Below, piece after piece: positions 34,375-46,344 of a DNA stretch of 64,000 bases. The position numbers were made by a program, and so were the translations under genes. Under the pieces are notes generated by a model. That model was not told where the DNA came from. It saw only the letters and a list, made by a program, of their open reading frames with translations, and ran no database searches. The stretch comes from Artemisia argyi (taxonomy: Eukaryota > Streptophyta > Magnoliopsida > Asterales > Asteraceae): positions 7,546,487-7,610,486 of the forward strand of contig CM060696.1 of assembly GCA_030686995.1 (NCBI GenBank), in the 5' to 3' direction. Position 1 is the stretch's first letter, and every line of letters begins with the position of its first letter.

Positions 34375-35439
34375 CTGCGAAATAGGTCATATACTAATAG
34401 ACTTTTTAAATAAGTTATGAGAATTTCTATATTAAGTAATGAATTTTAATGTTGTTGGTCTATATCAGTCTTAATAAATATTCTAGTTATATATAAGATC
34501 AAATGCATGTCAAGTATCGAAGGGGGTTTTCAGTTAGCAACTCAGTCAACATAAACATGTTCCGATCAAAAGTCTTACATTTTTCGTATTGCATCTTCAG
34601 TACAAGATTAACAATGTTTCTCATTATGAACCTGGAAAATTCAACTAATTTATTGTAAAAATACGTGTATAGGTAATTTGTTAGTCAACAAATATAACAG
34701 AAAAAGAATTTTACTCTGCTTTCATTGCTCGATCCTCGTCAATTTCTGGGATTGATGTAGATATGAGTGTCTGGATTTGATGTCATTTGCCATTGTCCTG
34801 TAAGTAAATTGAATGAATGAGAGTTCTAAACCCGTAGTATGTAGCACAAAGGACACAAAATACAAATAACTTAACGTGTCATAAATTATTTTACTTGATG
34901 GATTAGAAATAAGAAATCTTTTTCTTACAGATAGTTAAAATGTATCATCAAGAGAGTTCTTTTGCATATAATACTACGGCATATTAGCTAGCCATATATC
35001 ATTAAATGACCCACTATAACATTTCACCTATATACATCTCAGCTGGCCATAAAGTAAACAACACGTTATACACTTATCAGTTAAATAACAAAACATAACA
35101 TATTACATCTAAAATAAGAATGAACTAAAACAACTTAAAGTGCTATCTTTCAACTCCCAACGCTTAAACTCAATAGATCAACCTTGAACTCACAAACCAC
35201 ATGATATGATCACCGACTTTAGCACCAAATGTTACCCTTTCTCTTAAGTTGTAGCCCCTACACCAGCTCCTACAAAACATAAAATAAATGAACATAATCA
35301 AGAAACGCAAAGTTAAAAAGATTGTGTAATTTGAGCACAACTTGCGTCTTTGTAGCTTTTTACTTATTGGTTCTATTAGGGATGCCATTACCAGCCACAA
35401 CTTGAGTGTTTCATCAACATTCCAATGAGGACACAAGAG
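34375..35439. other. No gene identified
   Basis: A/T-rich. On the minus strand around 35260-35270 a TTTTGTAG acceptor-like site precedes a short open piece (SWCRGYNLRERVTFGAKVGD in one frame), of unknown origin. It may be the 3' continuation of the HSP101 fragment or another captured piece. Confidence 0.3.
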
Positions 35440-36749
35440 TCAAATATTTATCTTTTTCATTTTCCAATGCATGAATCTCGACTTGCAACTACATTCATCA
35501 ATTTCTTCAGGCTGACTATCGAGTTGCACCCTCACGTTTGCACATGCTTGATTCAAAAGGTCAATAGCCTTATCATGTAGAACACGTCGTATTATGTAGC
35601 TGATTGAAAGTTGTGCCGCAACCACATGAGCGCGATCAAAAATCCGAACACCGTGATGGTCCTCATATCTTTCTTTCAACCCTCTGAGAATGCTTATAGT
35701 ATCTGGAACACTCGGTTCAACCACCAAAACCTGTTGGAAACGTCTCTCGAATGCAGCATCTTTCTCCACATATTTCGTGTACTCCTCCAACATTGTCGCA
35801 CCAAAACACCTCAGCGAACCTCTAGCAAACACAGGCTTAAAAATATTCACAGCATCCATTGACCCTTAAGTACGACCCACCCCAAGCACAAGGTGAATTT
35901 CATCAATAAACATTATAACCTCCCATTCGGCTTCTTCCACATCTTTCATAACGGCTTTCAGCCTATCCTCAAACTCACATCTATACTTAGCACCTGCAAT
36001 TAACACCCCCATGTCCAATGCTACAATGCGCACATCAGCAAGATTACTCTGCACATCACCTCTTAAGATCCTCTGATCCAGCCCTTCAACAACCGCGGTT
36101 TTTCCCACGTTCAACAATTAAGATTGGGTTGTTCTTAGTCCTTCTAAATAGGATCCTAACCACTCTTATGATTTCCCCATCTCGCCCAATAACAGGGTTA
36201 AGCTTGCCAGCATGTTCCAAAAGATCAACACCGTAAGTCTTGAGCGCTTGGAAATTGGTATCTCTAGAAGCACTCCGCATTTTCCCTTTTTTCCCTCTAA
36301 ACTTTTCAATCTCATTTTTCACATGAGACGCACTAACACCCTCTTCTTTCATAAGATCAGCGATATGTGAGTCTTGTAAAAGACCCAAATTAACTGATTA
36401 ACCGCCAGATGCATATCACCATACTTCTTTTGCAATTTCTGAACATTACGGATAACATGTATCAAAGACCTGTTTGCGGAAATGTGATCAGGAGCAGAGG
36501 ACTGGGAAGGGAGTTTCTTTAAGGCTTGATTAAAGACCCTTTAGGCTGAATTCCCAGCCTCGACACCACCTGCATTGCTTACTGCTTGTCTAAATATGTC
36601 ATTAGGGTAAGGATATTAAAGCTGTAGCGACGTGGATGTGTGATCTGTGCATGTCCGGCCTCCATTGCAAGTTCCTGACTTGCAGCGTGCCTCATTTGTC
36701 TTGCGGGTAATTTTGCCATGATTCATTCTTTATGATACTGTTTATAAAC
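35440..36749 (-). pseudogene. HSP101: HSP101/ClpB chaperone N-terminal half, decayed fragment
   Basis: In order on the minus strand: a ClpN-like start (TRKTNEA, ELAMEAGHAQ) after a splice acceptor (36752-36750) and ATG at 36719. Then come the rest of ClpN (RQAVSNAGGVEAGNSA, LKKLPSQS) and the NBD1 lead-in ([30 protein letters not shown]). NBD1 follows with GKTAVVEGL, Walker [11 protein letters not shown], the [16 protein letters not shown] block and [13 protein letters not shown], then the start of the coiled-coil M domain. Intact cytosolic HSP101 is a disaggregase of about 910 residues with two AAA+ domains; only the first half is here. Lesions include several frameshifts and stops in ClpN, loss of part of Walker A (36.1 kb) and a TAA at about 35866 just before GSMDAVN. 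No intron is visible within it. Non-functional; probably captured by a transposon. Confidence 0.88.
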
Positions 36750-36752
36750 CTA

Positions 36753-37947
36753 CAATCACAAACAGAATATCAAATAAGCATCGCAATTTTCTACATCCAA
36801 ACAAAACTGTTAAAGCTTCTTTTCAGGAAAAGTAATAAACGAATAAACACAATCCCAAATACTCCCTTAGTAATAGAAACATACCATTGTATTTAGGATT
36901 CTTTACATAGTATTGATACTATTAAATAGATTTTGATTTATATCTGTCAAACAAAACCTAATAGTAAGAACATAATTATCTCACAAACACTTGTTTACTT
37001 ACAAATTGCATAAAGTAAAACTGCATTTTAATCAAATAAAAACAAACAACCTAACGTGTGGTAATTTAATTATTTCTTCGATTAAAGTTAGGGAATTTAT
37101 GTTTTTATATATTTTTATATTTAGATGATGATTTTAAATTGGAACTCATGTCTTATTTTTTAAGCAAAATGACATGCCTAACACTGCTTAAAGCAAATAG
37201 GTCATATATATCTATGTCACCTAAAAGATTATCTATGGTTTTATGATCTTTCTCGCAATTTAGAGTGCATCACACAAATCATGATCATTAAGAAAACTAT
37301 ATCTCCACTATTATATTAAACAGTCAATCGTAATATATAAAATTCTATAATCAATTTATACATAAATCAACAATTAGAGCTATGAGGGATTAAAAAAATA
37401 ATTAGAGCACCCTAAAAATCATTAGATCAAAGAATTGTACATACAAATTAAATAACAAATTCAGAACCACCAATCCTCGAAGTCTCTGATACTAACTAGA
37501 AAGCAAGAAACTTAACCCCCGTTACCAAAAACCGCAATACGACCAAAGAATTGTCACATCTATAGGCTGTAACAAATGATCTACAGGCAAAGGTAAGGTG
37601 CCTCGATTTAATAAGACATGTTAAGCTTTATACAAATTTCTTTGGGACGAGTCAAGATATGTACACGTGTAATTTGTTCCACGAAAATGATATGCACCTT
37701 TGAGTTTGAAATTTGCAAAGCATATACTTTCTTGTGTCCTACTGTATTGTAACCCAAAATTCCTAAGGGGAAATAGTATTATTGGGATAGACTCAAGTCC
37801 TTTTCAGCTTCGAAGTAAGCTATGTCAATAATCTAAATAATAGCGCGCAAATAACATATGACTTCAAATCATTCAATAATTCAATATGTTTATTAAGCTT
37901 AAAGATGGAGAGTACTACTGGACATGAATACGACTTGGGTATTGTAC
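36753..37947. other. No gene seen; possible introns of the adjacent fragments
   Basis: A/T-rich sequence between the exon-like piece at 37948 and the splice acceptor at 36752. No ORF is supported. Confidence 0.4.
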
Positions 37948-38760
37948 CTGCCCACGGCTAAGCATCTTTGATTTCTTCAGCTTCATCATTGCAAAGACTT
38001 ATCCAGTGGTTTGTTGTGAGCTCTCTTACCATAAAAGCATTGCTCATGGTCACATGTAAATCCTCGCCAACAATCATATTTAGGCAAGCAGGGTGATACC
38101 TGCAAATATACGAAAGAATAATATAAATTAGCAACAAAACTGAATATTAGTTTACCTAATTTGTAGCACAAGTCGGTGCTACCCGCCCATTTTTATACGA
38201 AACTCACTTTATGTATATAATTTAATTGTAGGATTACAATTGCATAAGTTGCTTCTCACTTATCTGAACTGAATGTGGAGACAAAATAAAAATCGCAACC
38301 TATAATACTACATATTTATGACTTCTATATATCATCAACAATAAAAGATCAAATCCTTTATCTTAGAAACAAACTGTCCATATTTTAGAGGGTATAGAGA
38401 AGTACCTGAAGAGCAACTTGTTCCACATAGCTTTAGTTAACGGGGTTTCTGCAAGATCACCAATTTAGATTAATTGTACTGCGTAATTAAGCTGTCTCTT
38501 AACTATATTATTCTAGTAATCCAAATCTCAAAGTGAAAAAAATCAACAAATCATTAAAACTCATAACAAACACCAAAAGATCAACAAAGCTTTAAAAATT
38601 CATAACAACCACTAAACCCTAAATAAAATTAGCATATAAAATCAATAAATCATCAAAAACCTATTTTATAAGATCATCTAAACCCTATTTTATATTTTAA
38701 GATAATCCATGTTACATACCTTATTCTTATTCTTGAAGGACTGAATCAAAGTTAGGTGTA
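37948..38760 (-). pseudogene. Three-exon gene fragment; exons 2 and 3 join in frame
   Basis: Minus strand. Exon 1 ends at 38720 (AATAAG, donor GTATGT). Exon 2 is 38448-38406 (acceptor CTTGCAG, donor GTACTT). Exon 3 is 38099-37948 (acceptor ATTTGCAG, donor GTACAA). Joining exons 2 and 3 gives an ORF from ATG 38428 to TAG 37958, 54 residues, starting MWNKLLFRYHPACLNMI. The junction codon is split and the frame stays open across it. Exon 1 has a stop in that frame, so it would be leader. YHPAC recalls the second half of a PHD finger, too short to claim. It lies upstream of the HSP101 fragment on the same strand, so a chimeric transcript is possible. Confidence 0.45.
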
Positions 38761-39543
38761 TGGCTTGTTTTTTTTGACACCATTAACCAAACCGAATCGA
38801 TTTAATCAATGATGTCGTTCAAGGCAATTAGAGTTACAATTGATGTCTTTCTGGGTTTTGTACGTTTTGTTCAAAGGCTCCATATGTTTGTTCCAGTTTT
38901 CATTTTAACCCGTATGGTTTTTGTGAATTGACTCCGCTTAGTTTAAAGTTTGTTTTTATTATACTTTTGACACATATATTTTTGTACGCAATTTTTCTGA
39001 AAAACACATATAAAAACGAATTTTAATAAATTTTGGCCAAATAAAGAAATATTTGAGATTTTTATTAAACATGTTTAAAAAAAATCAAAATAAAATATAT
39101 AAATTATTACTAAATTAAGTATGATTTGATTTTTTTGAAATGAAAAAGTCCTTACCAGAGGTTTTATTTTATTAAGTAAAAGATATGTCACCATCTATTA
39201 AATTTTTATAAATTAAATGAGAAATGAATGGAAACAAACTGTCAATGTCTTGTTTTTAAACCTCAACATGCTAATCCATCTCTTGTTAAAGGTGGCTGAC
39301 GTCAAATCCAAAATGATCAAATTCATTTGATGACGTAGATTTAAATTGTTAAGCTTCATTACCAATTTAAAATTAAATAACCGTTTCTAGACCATCTTCT
39401 CTTCGTTATATTTCACGCAATCGTGTCACGTTCAACCCTTAAAAAAAACTCCTCATTAGCCGGTGCAACTCAAAACGAAAGCAACAAGGGAAGATTGAGA
39501 AGAGAAATATTATTATTATTATTATTATAAACCAACACTTTTA

Positions 39544-39599
<56 letters not shown>

Positions 39600-40254
39600 T
39601 GAATTTAAAGTAAGATTAAAATAAAAAGACAAATATTCATGAGAATGACTAAAATTGAAGAAAAATTAAAAGTTCTTCAAAAATTCCCAAAAAATACCAC
39701 AAATAAGGACGTTGATAGATCAAAAAATTGCAAAGAAAGTTTATCTAAAACTGTATAGTTTTGATCTAAAAAAATCGTGAAAAAATCGTTTGTGCATTAA
39801 AATTTTGTAAATCAATTTTTTGTGCATCAAAATTCGTTTTGCATCCAACTTCTATCTAGAATATGTATCAAAATTTTATTGTGCATCAAATATGACAAGT
39901 TAAAAATTTTATGTAGTAAAATATCGTTCTTTGTGCATTAAAAAAATGTATAAAGATACAAAATTCGAAAAAAGTTTCTTTACAACTTTTTTATGCAAAA
40001 ACATCCTCTATCTTCACAGATACTTATCTTTTGATCTATTCCCTTTGAATTTATATTTATCTTTGAAGTTGTAGAGTTATTATCAAATAAGAAAAATAAT
40101 AAAAATAAGAATGATAAGAAGCAATCCCAATCACATATTCTAGATGTACTTATAAAAATGGATGCATTTTCATTCAAATTTTCCCTCTCCAATTAAAATG
40201 TGTGACTAGAATTATTTTTTAGCATTCTCATTATTATTATTATTTTTATTATTT
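38761..40254. other. No gene seen; microsatellites
   Basis: A/T-rich. (ATT)n/(TTA)n tracts lie at 39512-39529 and 39541-39599. 39690-39960 has repeated AAAATTTTGTGCATCAAA-like phrases (TTGTGCAT about five times). The last part (about 40225-40254) is the TAA-rich tail of the LINE that follows. Confidence 0.5.
39541..39599. repeat. (TTA)n microsatellite
   Basis: Nearly perfect trinucleotide run of about 59 bp. Confidence 0.9.
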
Positions 40255-41736
40255 GAATGGCTATATTATTAAAAGAAAAAAACGCTAGCAAGAAACTAGC
40301 AGATTACAAGGAAATAAGATTTGGGTTTTTAAGCCAATCATCCAAACTAAACGAAGCATTACATCTAGAGCGACACCAAAAAAAAAAAAAGATTGAGACA
40401 CAATATCATCAAAAAACGTTGCTTTCGCTGGGATCATGTTGTCGAATATCGTCTTGTTACGGAACGTCCACAAATACCACCACATAACGTAAAAAACTCC
40501 TTCCAACATCGATTTATTCTTTGAAGGGAGACGCAAATTACACAACCAAACCACACACTGCTCATAGGAATCGAACTCCCCATAAGACACATCCCACCTC
40601 CTAGAGATCAATCTAACAGTTTGACGAGCCATGCAGCAAGAGAAAAATAAATGGCTGGACATTTCGACTCCCCTATCACAGATTACACACTTGATGGAAT
40701 CAATAGGGATACCTCGGCGCGAGATGTTAAATCTCGTAGGCAACGAATCAGACTTGACCTTCCAAGCAATCACGTTAACCTTAATAGGAACATACCTCAC
40801 CCACCTGGTTTTATAAGCCTCAGGCATAATTTTATCATTGATCATCTGTCTAACCGACGCCACAGAAAATTCTCCTGAACCATTCAGCTTCCACATCCAC
40901 CGATCAGCCATAGGCAGTAAGCTAACATCATTCATCAGCATGATTAAATTCTGGAATTGCTCTTGTTCTACACCTCCTCTCGAGCTTCTACGAAACATGA
41001 AATCCAGACTAGGTTGTATAATTTTAGAAGCAACCGTAATATCTTTACATAATTCCAAAGCATAAATTCTCGGGAATCGCATTTTAAGGATATCACCTTC
41101 TAACCACCTTTGATCCCAGAACCTCGTCTTCTCCCCATTCCCCAGCTTGAAACACAAACAACTACGGAGATCTATACCTTTGGTAGCCAAAATATTCACT
41201 TCCTGAACAATACTCATCCAACAGGACGTGTATCTGGTATTTACCAGCCTATCCATATTGCCATCATCCCCATATATAGCATTAATGACTCTAACCCATA
41301 ACGACGAATCATGAGTATAAAATCTCCATATCCATTTAAACAACAAAGCTCTATTCAAAGCGTATAAACTAGAAACACCGAGACCTCCTTTATCCTTTGA
41401 AGCTAACACACTCTTCCAATTAACCCAAGAAGCATAATTAGAATCGAGAGGATGGCCATTAAAAAAATGACTCCGTATCGATTCAAGAGTACGAAGAACA
41501 CCTAGAGGAGCTTTAAAAATGGACATATGAAAAATAGACATCGATCCTAAGACCGATTTAAGCAATGTAAGTCTACCACCAATAGATAACACTTTCATCT
41601 TCCATTTAGACAGACGGTTCTTAACCCTTTGAACCACGACTTCCCAAGCCTAAATTCGAGACATAGAGCCACCCACCGTCGATCCAAGATACAAAAAAGG
41701 AGTCTTAAAAGAAAGGCATCCAAGCTTTAAAGCAGC
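40255..41736 (-). pseudogene. LINE (L1-type) C-terminal fragment, interrupted by an LTR
   Basis: The minus-strand frame from 41637 runs 450 codons. It shows the post-RT region (RLSKWKMKVLSIGGRLTLLK), the aligned GGLGVSSLYALNRALLFKWI block and the zf-RVT domain (PIKVNVIAWKVKSDSLPTRF, CVICDRGVEMSSHLFF). Upstream of 41637 the frame continues after one TAG (about 41650) as SFKTPFLYLGSTVGG up to 41736, where an LTR fragment begins. It ends at CCATTCAAATAATAAAAAT, the same 3' end signature as the LINE at 29945-31860, so both are one family. Inactive. Confidence 0.88.
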
Positions 41737-41961
41737 TGATTGGCTCCAAACAGTCAACCTGAATCAACCAAGTGAGTGGTCAACAAAGTAAAACTGCTAA
41801 GAGTCAATCTTCGTGGAAGTATGGGGTTTCCCTGGGTCGTTATGTCCCGACGAGGTGTGATGGTGTTCAAACGGGTTTGTGATCGGGTGAATTTGGACAG
41901 GAAAGGGTTTGTGATTGATTAAACTAAGGAATATAAGAAGAAATAGCTTAAATAAGCTATT
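41737..41961 (-). repeat. LTR end fragment of a D-like element
   Basis: TGATTGGCTCC at 41737 is the inverted match of the D LTR end (62640-62650). Similarity continues (ACATAACGACC, CGATCACAAACCCG) to 41961, where element B starts. No PBS lies outside it; instead the LINE ORF continues, so this is the outer end of a 3' or solo LTR inserted into the LINE. Confidence 0.75.
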
Positions 41962-43373
41962 TGATGCGTAGGGATTGCACCAGGCTTTACCTCTCAAGGG
42001 ATCTTGAGAAACTTACAACCCCCACCAGGCAGTGTACCTGATCGTTGTAGTATAGTATAGTGACAAGTACCGGGGGATTGATCGTTCAGCTAGGAATAGT
42101 GTCGCTAGGATTAGAAAACCTAAATACTAGTTCTAGAGATGAGGGATGATTATTTTTGTATTTTTATATTTTTTTGAAAGCAAGTAAAAATCTCGGGTTT
42201 GAAGGATTTGGGCGGAATTAGTTGCTAGTCAACTAACCCAATAATAAAGAGGCAATCAAAATAAAATACTAGAAATGAAAATAAAACTAAATTAAACTAA
42301 GGTTGTGAGCAATAAGTGGAGAAATGTGTTTACTTAGATTTCAGTACTCCCTAGATATCTTTTACACGTTAATTACTTGTTATAGTTGCGTGGATGACGG
42401 ATTGTATTCCTTAATACCATTCATGGGGTGGCGCACCTAACTCCCCAATCCTATGAGTGCCTACTTCACTCCTATGTCGAGCCGGCTAAGAAGCTCCTAA
42501 CATGGGATCATTAGAATTTACTCATGCGTTAAATACAACCAATAAAACCTAGTGCACATCGGTTCATGTTTCCTAAGAGGTTCAAGCATGTTACCATTTG
42601 GAGATCTGCCAGTTTTCTTAATCCTAACATCGAAATCATTCATCCAATACAACCATAAACAAGTAATCAACACATAATCAACATCTAGGTTTCATTAGAT
42701 CTAAGCAAACACAAGATAAATCTAGCCTAGCATTGTGGAATTAAGACAAGCACAAGATATAGACAACCAACACATAGACATATTGATTGAATTAGAAGAA
42801 CACTTATCTCAATTACACATGTAAGGGTTCAAGGGCTGAAAACCCTTGAAAAACCTGTAAAAATCGTATATGGTTCGGCCTTAGGGTTTCTCCCAACTTG
42901 TTCCTCTTAATGAATGAAAATTAGAAGACTATATATAGGAAATTGAGGCTGACGGCGTCAAGACCAAATGGGTGACGCCGTCATCTCGCCGCCAAAAGAA
43001 TTCTCGGACTGCCTTGATCTACATCTGACGCCGTCACGTTATATATTTTTCCAGGCTGTCACGTATTTAACTCTTGACGCTCTTCCTTGTGACGCCTTCA
43101 TTTATGTACTGGGACATCATAAAAATTACTCTTGACGTCGTCAAATTGTTGCTCTTGACGCCGTCACCTACTGTTCCCAGCTTGGAAAATTAAGTCTTTG
43201 GCGTTTTCTTTACTTTTATGCTCCAAAAACGTCCGAATTGCTTCCTTTTCCAGATTTCACTCCCAAAGTACCTAAAATCACAAAATGAACGATTTAGGGC
43301 AATATTTGATCAAATAAATTCAATTCCGGGGCTTAAATGACCCCCTAAAAGTGGTTCATTTTTCGCCTCATCA
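41962..43373 (-). repeat. 3' LTR of element B
   Basis: TGATGCGTAGGG to CGCCTCATCA in plus orientation; very similar to 48082-49493. It carries the GACGCCGTCA words at 42950-43175. Confidence 0.92.
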
Positions 43374-43375
43374 TA

Positions 43376-43413
43376 TACCCTTACACTTGAGATTTGCTTG
43401 TCCTCAAGCAAAT
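43376..43413 (-). promoter_or_regulatory. Hairpin and polypurine tract before the B 3' LTR
   Basis: The minus strand has ATTTGCTTG, AGGA, CAAGCAAAT (43413-43392), then CTC and AAGTGTAAGGGTATA. It is identical in design to 17216-17255. Confidence 0.75.
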
Positions 43414-43967
43414 GCGCTTTTATTCTAGTCAAAATACAAGTTAGGGGTCATTTAACACTAATATAAAAGTAATTACAACAAATAATTATTCCACTAAAGA
43501 CCAATAGACAAGCACGGAGGTCATACACTAGCACCTCACAAATAGTGTTTAGATACTCACATCTCTCGGGTGTAATGAAGTATAAATTACAATATGGAAA
43601 CGGAAGATATCTCTCACTACCTGTCATAGCAAAATAGATTACCATAGGCTTGGGAAAGGATCAAACCTCCATCACATGACGTAAGCACCTAGGATAAACT
43701 ATCAAAGAGGTCTTTAAAAGGGTTGTAACGTTAGGTGTAGGGATATGAAATACACGGTTTTGTTGGATATAGGAAGTCTTTACTGGTGGCGAGTTAACAA
43801 TCTTTGTTAATTACATGCACAATATGGCGTTGCTAAGACAAGACTAGACTCGACTTAAGCTAATAAATGAAAAATAACAAAAATATAAAATAAACATAGA
43901 ATAAAACGGGATGGTAGTCCGTATGTTTTTTATCTTTTTCTTTTTCTATCTTTTTTCTTGATTTTTC

Positions 43968-44022
<55 letters not shown>

Positions 44023-45638
44023 ACACTCTTACCCTACCATCCAAAATACTATATCATAGGGATTGAAAATTCCCCTTACACTTGAATCTTTACATACTTT
44101 ACAATAAACTAATCTAATGACCCGAATTAAGATAATCAAAACACTTGAAGTACTTTTAAGATTAACGCACATACGGGGTAATATAAGATGTTCTTCCCCA
44201 TTACTCCATAAAATAAGTACTTTACCCATGAGTCCCAATCGTCCCAAAACAATATGTACAATGATATGACTCGACTTAGCAACCATGTAATCAATTAGAT
44301 AGTTAACTTAGGGTTTAACAAATAACAATAATGCACTAAAAATGAGTGCATACACGGAAGGCTAAGGCGATTTGGGTGTACATTTAAGTGGGGTGTAACA
44401 AATTCTTCCTTTAAGTAAAATGCTTAAAGTTAGAAACGAAAAGATAGGCTCGGAGGGGTGTACTAGGGGTTTCGTGTACTAAAAATGAGTACAACGCTAA
44501 GGTGTGGGAAAAATTAATTCACTTAACTAGCTAAGTAATATGACTTAAATGGTCAAGTAATTATGATACGGGTTTAACACAAGGGTGATCCTAATGCCTC
44601 TCATCATGTAGTAAATCCTACCACACGAATGTAGTCTCACTAGCGGTCTCGGGATGCATCACTAACGCAAGTTCTAGAATCTAAATGCTACCGGTACACT
44701 CATAAGCACTAATAGTAAATGCTTTTCCTATCAAATCTAAAGGCGAACCTCACATATTTGGGTGGAAAATTTGTCTGAAAGTACGGTTATGTGCTAGTCA
44801 TACAATCTCCTATCCATGAGACGCTTGCTATGGCTAAAGTTTCACTCCTAAATGTTGTAAAAAATTTTAAATTTGGCGCTAAAATTGCACTAACAAGTAT
44901 TTCTCATAGTTTTATTACACATCTACCATCAAACAAACAAACTCAAGCGAAAGTGTATCTGTAAGGTATCATCATTTTACTCTCCCCTTACACTTAAGAT
45001 GAACATTGTCCCCAATGTTCAAGTAAAGAATGTAAAAGTGAAAAAGTAAAAAGAATGAAATCAAATACTCCCCTGATTCGCTCGGTATGGATAATAAGGT
45101 GACCAGGTTAGATCTTCCTCCAAGAAAATGAACAATCAAAGCTTCCCTTCCAGAATATAAATCATCTTCTTGTCATACATAACCTGTAAATCCTGAGAAA
45201 ACAAACAAGGCAACCTCGCATAAAATCGGCGGCAATCTATATAAGTTACTAAATCCTAGAAAACAAAGTAAGATATAATGCTTGTGGAATGAAGTTTGCA
45301 GATCTCCTGGAGATTATAACAAATACGAATATACATGTCCATTTAATATTGTGGATAATCATGATCGGTTTGTTTCTTAAAAACATATTTGGGGTTTCCC
45401 CTTACACTTATCTTTTGCAAAAATACTTTTAGGTGAAGTTAAGACTAGGCCAAACAACAAAGTAAAGTATTTCCACTATTTAGTTTAGAAACATGATCTA
45501 TCAACAATAAAAATAAAACATGCATACGGAAGCAAATAACAAACAAACAAACAAAAATCACACAAAGCATAGGTTGCCTCCCAAGAAGCGCTTTTCTTTA
45601 TTTACGAGTCTTGTAGCTAGACTCAAGGTCATGGGTTA
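43414..45638 (-). other. Non-coding 3' region of element B
   Basis: Collinear with 14788-17215 of A. It includes the hairpin GAACATTG/CAATGTTC (45020-45001) with AAGTGTAAGGGG, the short ORFs 43645-43448 and 44286-44029, and a T47 run (43971-44017; poly(A) in element sense) where A has A18. Confidence 0.7.
43971..44017 (-). repeat. Poly(T) run, 47 bp (poly(A) in element sense)
   Basis: Uninterrupted homopolymer inside B, at the same place as the A18 tract of element A. Confidence 0.95.
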
Positions 45639-46340
45639 CTACGTGACCTCATCCCTTGAGATGATGTACCCCATGTAGTTGTGATCATTACTATTGTGGT
45701 GGTAGTGCCTCAACCTGTCGATACTTGCAATCACCTCTCCGCCTACTTTACTTCTCAGGTTAGCCATCCCATCTTGGTTCATGCCTTCAATTGTGAAAGG
45801 CCCATACCACCAAGGACTTGGTTTATCGGGTGGTATTGTTGTTTCCAAGTGTCTTAAGAGTACCAAGTTCCCTTCCTCAAATGGTACATGATTTTCTGCT
45901 GGTTGAGTATGTTCGAATTCGACCTGAACCTTATTGCTTTTGCTTCTTTCATATTTAGCCTCCTTGTAGCTTTTGATTCTTGCCTCCCATGCAAGAATTT
46001 TATTCTGAACGCGAATGGGTGTCGTGTCAATGTTGTTTTTGAGCTTTCTCCAACTCGAATTCTCACGCCCACTTCGCGGAGTCATGGGGAAGCTAATCTT
46101 TCTTTTTCCAGATTTAAGCTCAATTTTCCTGCCTTCATACTTAATGACAGCCCTAGCGGTGGCGAGGAATGGTGCCCCAAGGATTATTGGCATGCATCCA
46201 TCTCCCTTATCATCGATGATCATAAAATCAACGGGGTACATGAATCCTGCGACATTAACTAATACATCTTCTGCGATTCCTAGGGGGTATACGTACGAGT
46301 GTCCAGCGAGGGACAACCTAACACGAGTAGGGGCTGGCAT
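45639..46340 (-). pseudogene. Protease second half fused to integrase C-terminal tail
   Basis: Residues 1-85 are the second half of a Ty3-type retropepsin (GFMYPVDFMIIDDKGD, IILGAPFLATARAVI). After a short linker the protein continues with an Ala/Glu/Lys-rich piece (AWEARIKSYKEAKYERSKSN). It then ends in the integrase C-terminal region (EEGNLVLLRHLE, SPWWYGPFTIEGMNQDGMANL), the GPF-type tail that binds DNA or chromatin. The RT, RNase H and integrase core that should lie between are missing, so an internal deletion made an in-frame PR-IN-tail fusion of 233 codons. The first half of the protease is in another frame just upstream (46345), split off by a frameshift and TAA. Whether the fusion is translated is unknown. 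Confidence 0.72.
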
Positions 46341-46344
46341 TTTT

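Noticed and set aside
37309..37335. Possible Helitron 5' end TCTCCACTATTATATTAAAC on the plus strand
   Set aside because: Wrong orientation for the 3' terminus at 32969 and only a loose match.
37986..38171. 61-codon ORF with Cys residues (CWRGFTCDHEQC)
   Set aside because: It starts inside the preceding intron and reads exon 3 in a different frame from the one that stays open after splicing.
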